In this document: in pieces, positions 17,128-25,341 of the stretch
How positions within the stretch are numbered: the first letter of the stretch is position 1
Layout of the letters: each line of letters begins with the position of its first letter
NCBI GenBank assembly: GCA_016786705.1
Contig: JAEUVV010000013.1
Span: 248,001 to 312,000, forward strand
Source: Taibaiella sp.
Lineage (GTDB): Bacteria; Bacteroidota; Bacteroidia; Chitinophagales; Chitinophagaceae
Reading direction: 5' to 3'
DNA: 64,000 bases
Notes under the pieces: generated by a model
Seen by the model: the letters and a program-made list of their open reading frames with translations, nothing else
Told to the model about the DNA's origin: nothing
Databases searched by the model: none
Translations under genes and position numbers: made by a program

Positions 17128-17412
17128 TTAACCTCTGCCACAAGTGATACAGGGATCTTTATAGATCAATACTGTTGAATCGGATGCCGCAGTGCTTACC
17201 TGGCTGCCCGGAGCAGCATACGGCTTGTACCCCGGGCTTAATTTCGGGTCGAATTTAACACAACCGGCCTGCCTGGCGGTATCTTTTGGCTGTTGTATTT
17301 TTCCCGGGACTTCTTTTATTTTTTGCGCGGTGGCATCAGATGGTTTGGCGGTTAAACTTATAGTGCTTAGACCGAGCAGCACTCCCTGGAGGATATTTTT
17401 TGAAATGTGCAT
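17128..17412 (-). CDS. Candidate RiPP precursor 3, exported, C-terminal CITCGRG
   Basis: The 94-residue peptide has an N-terminal signal (MHISKNILQGVLLGLSTISL) with a likely signal peptidase I site near A-T-A-Q (about residue 30) and no lipobox. The mature part is Lys/Pro-rich, has one extra cysteine (A-G-C-V-K-F, about residue 51) and ends K-D-P-C-I-T-C-G-R-G. It shares the C-x-x-C-G-x-G-stop pattern of the other two peptides but differs in the variable positions. It is first in the unit. No clear TAnnTTTG element was found upstream. Confidence 0.72.
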   Translation of the reverse strand: MHISKNILQGVLLGLSTISLTAKPSDATAQKIKEVPGKIQQPKDTARQAGCVKFDPKLSPGYKPYAAPGSQVSTAASDSTVLIYKDPCITCGRG

Positions 17413-17466
17413 ATCAGGATTGTTTTGTTACTACTAAGATGCAGCGCTCCCTCCTGTTCCACAAGC

Positions 17467-17501
17467 AAAAAAAAACGGGAAGACCCGAATGGATCTTCCC
17501 G
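17467..17501 (-). terminator. Terminator of atpD-atpC
   Basis: An 8-bp stem (CGGGAAGA 17476-17483 with TCTTCCCG 17494-17501) is extended by two inner C-G pairs. On the minus strand it is followed by nine U residues. It lies 27 nt after the atpC stop and separates the ATP synthase genes from the peptide cluster. Confidence 0.88.
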
Positions 17502-17527
17502 ATTTGATTAATAGCTTAAAGCCGGGT

Positions 17528-17788
17528 TTATTCTGCAGCTTTTGCACCTTCCAAAAGTACAGAAGCTTTATTGTTCAACACTTCAACAAAGCCACCTGAG
17601 ATCTGGAAATGCTCTGTTTTAGTCTGGGCTTTATCAATAATTATTTTCATTTTACCCTCGCCCAAAGCTGCTACCATAGCAGCGTGGTTTTCCAGGATCT
17701 CGAAAGAACCTTCCACTCCGGGTAATTGTACTCCGTACACTTCACCACTATAGATCGCCTTTTCCGGGGTTAATATTTCTAAATGCAT
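17528..17788 (-). CDS. atpC: ATP synthase F1 subunit epsilon
   Basis: This is an 86-residue protein when started at 17788 (MHLEILTPEKAIYSGEVYGV); a longer frame adds seven residues with no support. It is the N-terminal beta-sandwich of the epsilon subunit (LPGVEGSFEILENHAAMVAALGEG). It lacks the C-terminal helical hairpin found in many bacteria, as is common in Bacteroidota. It forms part of the central stalk coupling rotation to catalysis. It follows atpD after an 86-nt gap that holds a hairpin and heptad repeats. Confidence 0.9.
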   Translation of the reverse strand: MHLEILTPEKAIYSGEVYGVQLPGVEGSFEILENHAAMVAALGEGKMKIIIDKAQTKTEHFQISGGFVEVLNNKASVLLEGAKAAE

Positions 17789-17794
17789 ACCTTT

Positions 17795-17870
17795 AAATTT
17801 TAAAATCAAAAGCCAAAAATCAAAAGTAAAAACCCGTTTCTGAATTTTTACTTTTGAACTTTTGACTTAA
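17795..17870. repeat. Heptad repeats and 12-bp inverted repeat between atpD and atpC
   Basis: The gap reads as degenerate 7-mers (ATCAAAA, GCCAAAA, ATCAAAA, GTAAAAA). It contains a perfect inverted repeat, CAAAAGTAAAAA (17821-17832) with TTTTTACTTTTG (17845-17856), around a 12-nt loop. It lies inside the atp transcript and could affect relative expression of beta and epsilon (inference). The heptad pattern recurs around nhaA. Confidence 0.6.
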
Positions 17871-17874
17871 AGAA

Positions 17875-19374
17875 TTATGCTTGTTCTAATAATTTTTTAC
17901 CTTTCGCGATCGCATCATCAATGTTACCTACCAGGTTGAATGCCGCTTCCGGATACTCATCCACTTCACCGTCCATGATCATGTTGAAACCACGGATCGT
18001 TTCGTCGATCGGTACCAGTACACCTTGCAGACCGGTAAACTGCTCTGCTACGTGGAACGGTTGAGATAAGAAACGTTGTACACGACGTGCACGGGATACG
18101 GTTAATTTATCTTCTTCGCTTAACTCATCCATACCCAGGATCGCGATGATGTCTTGTAACTCTTTATAACGTTGCAGGATACGTTTAACGCGCTCTGCAG
18201 TGTTATAGTGCGCTTCACCAACGATAGCAGGAGTAAGGATACGTGAAGTAGAGTCCAATGGATCCACCGCAGGATAGATACCTAAATCCGCGATTTTACG
18301 GGACAATACGGTAGTCGCATCCAGGTGGGCAAAGGTAGTTGCCGGAGCCGGATCCGTTAAGTCATCCGCAGGTACATATACCGCCTGTACAGAGGTAATA
18401 GAACCGTTTTTAGTAGAAGTAATACGCTCTTGCATCAGACCCATTTCTGTAGCCAAAGTAGGTTGGTAACCCACCGCAGATGGCATACGGCCTAACAGCG
18501 CCGACACCTCGGAACCAGCCTGGGTAAAACGGAAGATGTTATCTACGAAGAACAGGATATCTTTACCTTTTCCTTCGCCATCACCATCACGGAAATATTC
18601 TGCCATAGTAAGACCAGACAAAGCTACACGGGCACGTGCTCCGGGAGGCTCATTCATCTGTCCGAATACGAAAGTCGCTTTAGACTCTTTCAAACCTTCC
18701 AGGTCAACTGAAGACAGATCCCATCCGCCTTCTTCCATTGAATGTAAGAATTTCTCACCGTATTTTACGATACCGGCTTCGATCATCTCACGCATCAGGT
18801 CATTACCTTCACGGGTACGCTCACCCACACCGGCAAATACAGAAAGACCACCGTGGCCTTTAGCGATATTGTTGATCAATTCCTGGATCAATACGGTTTT
18901 ACCTACACCCGCACCACCGAACAAACCAATTTTACCACCTTTTGCATAAGGTTCGATCAGGTCGATCACCTTGATACCGGTAAATAAAATCTCAGTTGAA
19001 GTAGAAAGGTCTTCAAACTTAGGCGGTTTCGCGTGGATAGGACGCGCGTTTTCTTTAGATGGCTGAGGTAAACCATCGATAGCATCACCAGTTACGTTAA
19101 ATAAACGACCATTGATTTGCGGGCCAGTAGGCATCGCGATCGCTTTACCTGTATCTACCACTTCCATACCACGCACAAGGCCTTCGGTACCGTCCATCGC
19201 TACGCAACGTACGCTATCTTCTCCTAAATGTTGTTGTACTTCCAAAACCAGTTTATCACCGTTTTCGCGCTTTAATTCCAAAGCGTTAAAAATTTCAGGT
19301 AACTCACTGTCGCCACCAAAGCTAACGTCGACTACCGGACCAATGATTTGTTTAATTTTACCAACGTTTGGCAT
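17875..19374 (-). CDS. atpD: ATP synthase F1 subunit beta
   Basis: The 499-residue catalytic subunit has the P-loop GGAGVGKTVLIQELI, the catalytic GERTREGNDL, Walker B DILFFVDNIFRF and the ALLGRMPSAVGYQPTL stretch. It is full-length and collinear with the family. Together with alpha (not in the window) it forms the F1 hexamer that makes ATP. Here it is first in an atpD-atpC unit separate from the other atp genes, the arrangement usual in Bacteroidota. Confidence 0.98.
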   Translation of the reverse strand: MPNVGKIKQIIGPVVDVSFGGDSELPEIFNALELKRENGDKLVLEVQQHLGEDSVRCVAMDGTEGLVRGMEVVDTGKAIAMPTGPQINGRLFNVTGDAIDGLPQPSKENARPIHAKPPKFEDLSTSTEILFTGIKVIDLIEPYAKGGKIGLFGGAGVGKTVLIQELINNIAKGHGGLSVFAGVGERTREGNDLMREMIEAGIVKYGEKFLHSMEEGGWDLSSVDLEGLKESKATFVFGQMNEPPGARARVALSGLTMAEYFRDGDGEGKGKDILFFVDNIFRFTQAGSEVSALLGRMPSAVGYQPTLATEMGLMQERITSTKNGSITSVQAVYVPADDLTDPAPATTFAHLDATTVLSRKIADLGIYPAVDPLDSTSRILTPAIVGEAHYNTAERVKRILQRYKELQDIIAILGMDELSEEDKLTVSRARRVQRFLSQPFHVAEQFTGLQGVLVPIDETIRGFNMIMDGEVDEYPEAAFNLVGNIDDAIAKGKKLLEQA

Positions 19375-19702
19375 ACCTATTTGTTTATATTTTATTAAAA
19401 AACTTTATAATCTAGAATTCGGGTGCAAAAGTATAAATGAATTGCCAAAAAATAAAATTTAATTGGCACTATTTGACATAAATTGATAAAATAGCTGGTA
19501 AAAAGTAAAGAATTCCACCGTTCCGGCAAGATTTCAAGGCTACGCATATCAAATATAAATAGTACATATATAAAGGTGGTGTAGGATTAAAACCGTGCTC
19601 AGGGAACCATCCGGACATTTATTGTATGAATTCACAATTAATCCTCTTCTTATCACAATACCTGCAGGCACATGCAGGCTTAGCTTTGTGAAAAATATTA
19701 TC
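19375..19702. other. Divergent intergenic region between atpD and the BNR-repeat gene
   Basis: This 328-bp AT-rich region should hold the atpD promoter (a -7 element is at 19426-19433) and the promoter of the plus-strand gene. For the latter, TAGCTTTG at 19681-19688 matches TAnnTTTG but lies very near its start. A long in-frame stretch upstream of 19703 has no signal of coding. No RNA gene was recognised. Confidence 0.4.
19426..19433 (-). promoter_or_regulatory. -7 element of atpD
   Basis: On the minus strand this reads TACTTTTG, matching TAnnTTTG, about 52 nt upstream of the atpD start. A CAAA at 19446-19449 is too close to act as a standard -33 box. Confidence 0.35.
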
Positions 19703-20974
19703 ATGAAAAGCAATTTCCTATCCATCGTCACTGCGCTCACGCTATTGGGCGGTGCAGCAGCTGCCCAATGGCAACGGCAGCATACTTCCCCTTCTTCCGA
19801 AATTGAAGACCTCCAGATTTTCGGGACAGATACCTTATTTGCAGCCACCCATTGGGATGAAGGTATTTTACTCCGCTCTTATGACGGTGGTATCACTACA
19901 GATTCCATCATGTTCCCAAACGTGAGCCTGCTGCGGCATCATTTCATCAATGGCCGTACCGGCTTTATAGCAGGCTATAGCGCATTCAGCTCGGGTAATA
20001 ATTTATACAAAACATCAGATGCCGGCAACACCTGGCAGGAAATGAACCTGAGTATCAATGGCGGCACTCAACACTTCCATATCCGTTTTACCGGCCCTGC
20101 TACAGGATTTGTGGGCATCGACAATGTATTGTATCAAACCTCGGACGGGGGCAATACATTCAGCTCCCGGGAATTGATCAGTGATCCGCATTACATTTCA
20201 AATATCTATTTTATCACTCCTCAGACGGGGTTTGTGAGCCTGGTGAGGACACATACAAATGGAGAACTTTACCGGGACATGATCTTCAGGACCAATGACA
20301 GCGGTACTACCTGGCAGGCTGTTTATAGCGAACAGCCGCCGGCCCAGACCGTATTTGTATACCCCGGCATCTCAAATATGCAGTTTATCGATCCGCAAAC
20401 CGGGTTTGCCGTAGCCAGTGGTATACCCGGCCTTTTACTGCAAACAAGCGATGGTGGACAAAGCTGGGACACCTTGTCCACCTCTTTTATCAATACTTGG
20501 GAGAGCCTTAGAGATGTACATTTCATCACCGCGCAAACCGGCTATATTACTACCGGGCAGCATATACTCAAGACGACAGATGGAGGTCAAAGCTGGCAGC
20601 AACAAAGTATACTCCCAACAGGCAGCTATTACATCGCCTCCATTGACATGGTAAATGAAGACCTGGGCTACGTGAGCGGGCATGGCATTTTCAAAACGAC
20701 TAACGGCGGTGGCACGGTAAGTATAGGGCCTGCCAAAACACCAAATTCAGGCATCCGGGTATATCCTAATCCCTGTAGCGGCGAGCTCAATATACAAAAT
20801 CCGGCACACCTTAACATAACATCCTATAGCATTAGTAATGTTTCGGGGAGCGTACTTCAAAGTTCAATGGGTACAGCTACCAAAATAAACACCAGCCTTT
20901 ATGCCAGGGGCAATTACTGGCTGCAGCTGCACACACAGCAAGGCCATGTAATAATTCCTTTTGTAGTGCAGTAA
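19703..20974 (+). CDS. Secreted BNR/Ycf48-like beta-propeller protein with T9SS sorting domain
   Basis: This is a 423-residue protein when started at 19703 (MKSNFLSIVTALTLLGGAAA), which gives a clean signal peptide; the frame remains open upstream. Several YCF48/BNR-type propeller repeats follow, each with a T-x-D-G-G or T-x-D-x-G-x-T-W turn (KTSDAGNTWQEM, QTSDGGQSWDTL, KTTDGGQSWQQQ) and an F-x-x-x-x-T-G-[FY] strand. A T9SS type A domain begins at about residue 350 (VYPNPCSGELNI). It is an extracellular propeller protein. The ligand is unknown. Confidence 0.85.
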   Translation: MKSNFLSIVTALTLLGGAAAAQWQRQHTSPSSEIEDLQIFGTDTLFAATHWDEGILLRSYDGGITTDSIMFPNVSLLRHHFINGRTGFIAGYSAFSSGNNLYKTSDAGNTWQEMNLSINGGTQHFHIRFTGPATGFVGIDNVLYQTSDGGNTFSSRELISDPHYISNIYFITPQTGFVSLVRTHTNGELYRDMIFRTNDSGTTWQAVYSEQPPAQTVFVYPGISNMQFIDPQTGFAVASGIPGLLLQTSDGGQSWDTLSTSFINTWESLRDVHFITAQTGYITTGQHILKTTDGGQSWQQQSILPTGSYYIASIDMVNEDLGYVSGHGIFKTTNGGGTVSIGPAKTPNSGIRVYPNPCSGELNIQNPAHLNITSYSISNVSGSVLQSSMGTATKINTSLYARGNYWLQLHTQQGHVIIPFVVQ

Positions 20975-21000
20975 TAATTAAGACGAACCAGTATTAACAA

Positions 21001-21040
21001 TAAAAACACCATTTCAGTTATTGTTGGAATGGTGTTTTTA
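21001..21040. terminator. Bidirectional terminator between convergent genes
   Basis: A perfect 13-bp stem (21001-21013 with 21028-21040, core AACACCATT) has a 14-nt loop and A/T-runs on both sides. It serves both the BNR-repeat gene and the protease gene that converge here. Confidence 0.85.
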
Positions 21041-21084
21041 TTATTTAAGTTAAGTATACCTTGAAAGCTTACCTGATTTAATCG

Positions 21085-22215
21085 TTAAAAATAATTTTGT
21101 AAATCTATCTTGCTAACCGTCACTTTAGTCCCATCGGATTTGGTAAGTTCTAAGGTGGCTTTTTGCTTGCGCAGCTCCATCACGCGGCAAAGTTCCAGCT
21201 TACCAGGTTTTTCAGTATTGATATCGTTTACCGCTATAATCTGGTCGCCTACTTTGAATAAGGCCTGCAGTTCCGGGATATTGAACATATTGATCACGAT
21301 AAGCTTACCATCAATACCGGCGAGGCCAAAACCCCAGGACATCAGCGGCGCTGATGCAGGAATGGTATCTTTACTCAAAAACAACTTATTGGTTTTATAA
21401 TCAAGTACCGGCTGGTAGTGTTTGAGAAAATCAATACCGAGCAAAGCCATTTCATTACCCTGGGCGGTGGTATGCACACCTTTAAAAACCTTATTGGGAG
21501 CGGCCGGGAAGCTGATAGCCAGGGAATCTTCATAAAAAGTACCGTCATTATTACCAAACAGGGAGGTCGAGCTTGGCCCGCTTCCTTTAAGGAAAGTGCT
21601 GTCTTTAATTTTATCATAGGCATTCTTACCTATGGTTAATGCATCTCCGGACCCGGTATCCAATATAAGATCAATAAGCGTACCCCGGACATTAAGTTTG
21701 GTATAGGGCACATTGGAGAAGGCCTCCTTTTCAAAAGCGATCTCAATATAGCCATCGGCACTCAAAGCATGATCGGTAACAACGATGACTTTTTCTTTAA
21801 AATCTATTTTCCATACCAGGTTATTCATCAGGTTGGAACCGAAAATACCGGCAATAGGCACACAGCTTCTTTCATTAATCGCGGTAAAGTCATGTACTGC
21901 AAAATAGCCGTCTTTGAAATTTATATTTTCCAGTTTCAGCGAAGGCACCTGCACAACACTCAACTTCTTCTTTTGCTCATTGGCATCTTCCGCTTCCAGG
22001 TCTATAGCTACATTTTTAGCCTTTTTCATATTGACCATATTCTTGTCCAGGAGCGACATAGCGCCGGAGTCGAATACAAAATTGTATTTCCTTTTTTCGA
22101 TAAGAACCTCTATCAAAATCTTGTTCTCGTACAAGGTAAAAGGGATTTTATACTCAAAAGCTTTACCCGCAAGACTCCAAAGCATACACCCCAGCAACAG
22201 CAAATTATATTTCAT
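21085..22215 (-). CDS. Retropepsin-like aspartyl protease with PDZ domain, exported
   Basis: This is a 376-residue protein when started at 22215 (MKYNLLLLGCMLWSLAGKAF, a signal peptide); upstream Met codons give a less usual N-terminus. Two pepsin-like half-sites are visible, FVFDSGA (Asp49) and LILDTGS (about Asp186), each followed by a hydrophobic-Gly pattern (SIIGSNL-type FGSNLM and LLGIDFLKHY). A PDZ-like domain fills about residues 285-370 (FKVGDQIIAVNDI). It is a predicted periplasmic or outer-membrane-associated protease of the PF13650/PF13975 type. The substrate is unknown. Confidence 0.8.
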   Translation of the reverse strand: MKYNLLLLGCMLWSLAGKAFEYKIPFTLYENKILIEVLIEKRKYNFVFDSGAMSLLDKNMVNMKKAKNVAIDLEAEDANEQKKKLSVVQVPSLKLENINFKDGYFAVHDFTAINERSCVPIAGIFGSNLMNNLVWKIDFKEKVIVVTDHALSADGYIEIAFEKEAFSNVPYTKLNVRGTLIDLILDTGSGDALTIGKNAYDKIKDSTFLKGSGPSSTSLFGNNDGTFYEDSLAISFPAAPNKVFKGVHTTAQGNEMALLGIDFLKHYQPVLDYKTNKLFLSKDTIPASAPLMSWGFGLAGIDGKLIVINMFNIPELQALFKVGDQIIAVNDINTEKPGKLELCRVMELRKQKATLELTKSDGTKVTVSKIDLQNYF

Positions 22216-22475
22216 ATTCAATCGCATACATTTTATTGACTTCAAGTAAAAAACAAAACCGGGTCTCGCTGTATTAGCTAACGTAACCTAAAACAGGTAT
22301 CACAACCAGGGTCGTAACATTAACAAAAAAGGGAAACGGCTCAAAGCCCGCCTCAATAATCACTACCCCAGCCCGATTAAGTAAAAATAGTAGTTTCCGC
22401 CCAATTGAAAAACTTCCGGAACGATTGAAACGGTTCTTTTTCCTTTCTACAACAATAAAAAAATAAATTTTAACA

Positions 22476-22538
22476 AATAATAGTTGTTTGACTAACTATT
22501 TAATTACTAATTTTGTGGTTGTCTAAACAACTATTATT
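22476..22538 (+). promoter_or_regulatory. MarR operator pair flanking the efflux-operon promoter
   Basis: A perfect 14-bp inverted repeat, AATAATAGTTGTTT (22476-22489) and AAACAACTATTATT (22525-22538), encloses the promoter and ends at the base before the marR ATG. Each arm is itself the start of a smaller dyad: GTTGTTTAGACAAC (right, minus strand) and GTTGTTTGACTAAC (left). So there are probably two MarR dimer sites, one over the -33 region and one over the transcription start and leader. This fits autorepression relieved by a ligand (inference). Confidence 0.8.
22487..22515 (+). promoter_or_regulatory. Promoter of the marR-tolC-hlyD-permease operon
   Basis: TTTG (22487-22490) and TAATTTTG (22508-22515) match the Bacteroidota -33/-7 consensus with 17-nt spacing. 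The predicted start lies near 22522, giving a leader of about 17 nt. Confidence 0.75.
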
Positions 22539-22979
22539 ATGGCAACTATATTATCCTTTGAAGAGCAGTATAATTTACTAACCGGGCGCATATTCATGTA
22601 CATCACCCGGTTTCTAAATCAGAATTTTAAAGCAGCCGGTATTGATATTACCAAAGAACAATGGACCGTACTCGCCGTACTCTGGCAGCAGGATGGCATA
22701 TCCCAGCAGGCAATTGCTGATGAAACCGGCCGCGACAAACCCAGCACGACCCGACTGCTGGACAACCTTGAAAAGCTGGGCTATATAGAACGCCGGCCGG
22801 ACAATACAGACAGAAGGATCAACAATATTCACCTGACCCGGGCCGGTATCAACTCGGAAAAAAGGATCATGAAAGCAGTTGAAGAAACTTTCACGATGCT
22901 GAGCGCAGGGATCAGTGACAAAGAGAAAGAAACGATCCGGAAAGTATTTAATACGATTTATAAAAATTTAGAAAAATAA
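22539..22979 (+). CDS. MarR-family transcriptional regulator
   Basis: The 146-residue protein has a winged helix-turn-helix. The recognition region is GISQQAIADETGRDKPSTTRLLDNLEKLGYI and the wing is RRPDNTDRRINNIHLT, both typical of MarR, with dimerisation helices at each end. It is the first gene of the efflux operon (6 nt before tolC). The perfect inverted repeat around its promoter is the likely operator. It probably represses itself and the efflux genes until a toxic compound binds. Confidence 0.9.
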   Translation: MATILSFEEQYNLLTGRIFMYITRFLNQNFKAAGIDITKEQWTVLAVLWQQDGISQQAIADETGRDKPSTTRLLDNLEKLGYIERRPDNTDRRINNIHLTRAGINSEKRIMKAVEETFTMLSAGISDKEKETIRKVFNTIYKNLEK

Positions 22980-22984
22980 TTACA

Positions 22985-24370
22985 ATGAAAAAGGGAATAT
23001 TAGCGGCAGTACTTACAGCCGGTTTTTGGGGCCAGCAGGCAAATGCCCAGATCAATGTTTCGCCTTCATTAAAAGAAGCCATCGATGCGGGCGTAGCCAA
23101 CAGTAAAGTCCTCAAAAATGAAGCACTCACTTTAGAGAAGGCCGACAATGAGCGCAAAGCCGTATGGAATAAATACCTGCCTACAATAAGTGCCAATGCG
23201 GCCTATGCTTACCTGAATAATGACCTGCTACTGGACATCCCTGCTGCGACATTACCTGTTACCGGCATCCAGCTCTTTGAAGGCAACACAAAAACGCATA
23301 ATGAAGCAAATGTATTTGCTGCCGGGATCACGGCAAAGCAGGTACTGTTCAGTGGCGGACAGATCATGAACGGCGCAAAAGCGCTTGAAGCCCAAAATGA
23401 AGGTAACCGTTACCTTTCAGCCATTAAACAGGATGAACTGATTAAAGACATTATCGGCTCTTTTGACCAGCTGCGCCTATTAGCAGAAGCAGAAGCTTTG
23501 CTGAAAGAAAGCGAATTACGCCTGCAAAAAGAAACAGAACGAGTGGAAAAAGCTATAGAACAAGGCCTGGCCGTACCTTACGACCGGGACAAGATCAAAT
23601 TGGCCAGCCTCAACCTGGCTTCCAAACAAGCGGAACTGGCCGGCAAAAAACAATTACTGTATTTTAAACTCAATACACTTACCGGTTATGATGACCAGCA
23701 GATAGACGCGGTAGATTATGCTTTAACACCAATAGAGATAGATACGATGCTGAATACTGATGCGCGTAATGAGCTTAAAGCCATGAACTCATTCTCAAAG
23801 GCACTGGATTATAACCTGAAAAAAGAGCAAGGCAGTCTTTTACCTACAGTGGGCGCTTTTGCCAGCTACGGTTATGCCAGCCTGTTCAATGCAAGCAGCA
23901 CGTTTCCTTTACCCGTTTCCGGCAACCAGGCGCAACTGAACCTTAACCAGGCTACTTTATCTCCTAACTGGATGATCGGGGGAATCCTGAAATGGGAATT
24001 ATTCGGCGGGATGGAACGTAAACATAAAATAGAAGCGGTAAAGATCGACCAGCATATCCTGGCCAATAAAAAGGAAGATGCGGTACGCATGATGAACCTG
24101 CAGCTAAAAAATAACCTGGTCAACTACCGGGTACAAACAGACCGGCTGACTATAGCCGCTCAACAGGAAAAAATTGCCAGTAACAACCTGACAACAGCTG
24201 AGAAGCAATATAAACTGGGCCTGATCGGGGTTACCGAAAGGATCAGCGCGGAAAATGACATTTACGAAGTTTCCTTAAACAAAGTACAAACATTAATCAA
24301 TCAAAGACAGGCTGCACTGGAAGCTTATGCCGCAGCACAACCTTTAATCCATTCTATCCAGGTAAAATAA
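22985..24370 (+). CDS. TolC-family outer membrane efflux protein
   Basis: The 461-residue protein has a signal peptide (MKKGILAAVLTAGFWGQQANA) and the duplicated coiled-coil/beta architecture of the OEP family (PF02321). Long alpha-helical stretches are at about residues 30-75, 140-230, 260-300 and 340-450. Typical motifs include KQVLFSGGQIMNGAKA and the closing AEKQYKLGLIGVTERISAENDIYE. It forms the outer-membrane duct of a tripartite pump with the HlyD protein and permease encoded next. Confidence 0.9.
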   Translation: MKKGILAAVLTAGFWGQQANAQINVSPSLKEAIDAGVANSKVLKNEALTLEKADNERKAVWNKYLPTISANAAYAYLNNDLLLDIPAATLPVTGIQLFEGNTKTHNEANVFAAGITAKQVLFSGGQIMNGAKALEAQNEGNRYLSAIKQDELIKDIIGSFDQLRLLAEAEALLKESELRLQKETERVEKAIEQGLAVPYDRDKIKLASLNLASKQAELAGKKQLLYFKLNTLTGYDDQQIDAVDYALTPIEIDTMLNTDARNELKAMNSFSKALDYNLKKEQGSLLPTVGAFASYGYASLFNASSTFPLPVSGNQAQLNLNQATLSPNWMIGGILKWELFGGMERKHKIEAVKIDQHILANKKEDAVRMMNLQLKNNLVNYRVQTDRLTIAAQQEKIASNNLTTAEKQYKLGLIGVTERISAENDIYEVSLNKVQTLINQRQAALEAYAAAQPLIHSIQVK

Positions 24371-24378
24371 ATTAAAAC

Positions 24379-25338
24379 ATGAAAAAGTATATCGGCATTT
24401 TTATAGGCAGCATACTACTTACTGCCTGCGGCAATAAAGAAAACAATAAAGATCTTATCCAGGGAAAAACTGAAAAAGAACAGATTGCCGTAGTGGGAAA
24501 AATCGCGGGCCGCATCCAGACAATCAATGTGAGCCAGGGAGATTTTGTACACAAAGGTGATACTTTAGCCATACTCGACATACCGGAAGTGGCCGCGAAA
24601 AAAGCACAGGCAGAAGGCGCTGTGACCTCTGCCAGCGCTCAATATCAAATGGCACAACACGGGGCTACGGCCAACCAGATAAAGCAGCTGAACGCTAAAA
24701 AAAGAGCCCTGGAAGAGCAATACGCTTTTGCACAGAAATCGCTGAGCAGGTTGGACGCGATGGTCAAAGACTCCCTCATTCCGCAACAGCAATACGATGA
24801 AGTTTTTGCTAAGTACCAGGGTGCGCAGGCACAGCTTACTGCTGTAAATGCGGAAATAGCCGATGTCCAGAATGGTGTGCGTGTAGAACAGCAGGTAATG
24901 GCGCTAGGCCAGCAAGACCGGGCCAAAGGCGCATTAATGGAGGTAAATACCGCCGAAAAGGAACGTTACATTATTGCCCCGCAGGATATGACCATTGAAA
25001 CGATTACCCTGAAAGTAGGAGAACTGGCACTGCCCGGCTATACCCTCTTCAACGGCACTTTAGACAACAGCACCTATTTCCGTTTTACAGTTCCTGAATC
25101 TCAATTGAAAAATTATAACAAAGGCGCTGATATAGAGGTAACCATTCCTTATAAAGATAATCTGAAAATCAAAGGAACTATAAAAAATATTAAACAGATC
25201 GGCGCTTATGCCAACATCGCAACGGCTTATCCTGATTATGATATGCAAGACCCTTTGTATGAGCTCACGATCAATCCGAAAGATCAAAGTGTAGCGCAGC
25301 ATATTTTAAACAAGACTACCGTAACCCTAAAAAAATAG
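24379..25338 (+). CDS. HlyD-family periplasmic adaptor, predicted lipoprotein
   Basis: The 319-residue protein starts with a lipoprotein signal (lipobox L-T-A-C, Cys17). It has the barrel-sandwich motif GRIQTINVSQGDFVHKGDTL (about residues 37-56), an alpha-hairpin (60-175, Ala/Gln-rich) and a beta-barrel domain with APQDMTIETITLKVGELALP. It links the inner-membrane permease with the TolC duct. It lies 8 nt after tolC and 3 nt before the permease gene, so a single operon is expected. Confidence 0.88.
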   Translation: MKKYIGIFIGSILLTACGNKENNKDLIQGKTEKEQIAVVGKIAGRIQTINVSQGDFVHKGDTLAILDIPEVAAKKAQAEGAVTSASAQYQMAQHGATANQIKQLNAKKRALEEQYAFAQKSLSRLDAMVKDSLIPQQQYDEVFAKYQGAQAQLTAVNAEIADVQNGVRVEQQVMALGQQDRAKGALMEVNTAEKERYIIAPQDMTIETITLKVGELALPGYTLFNGTLDNSTYFRFTVPESQLKNYNKGADIEVTIPYKDNLKIKGTIKNIKQIGAYANIATAYPDYDMQDPLYELTINPKDQSVAQHILNKTTVTLKK

Positions 25339-25341
25339 ATT

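Noticed and set aside
19595..19702. Upstream extension of the BNR-repeat protein
   Set aside because: The extra 36 residues precede a clean signal peptide and look non-coding.
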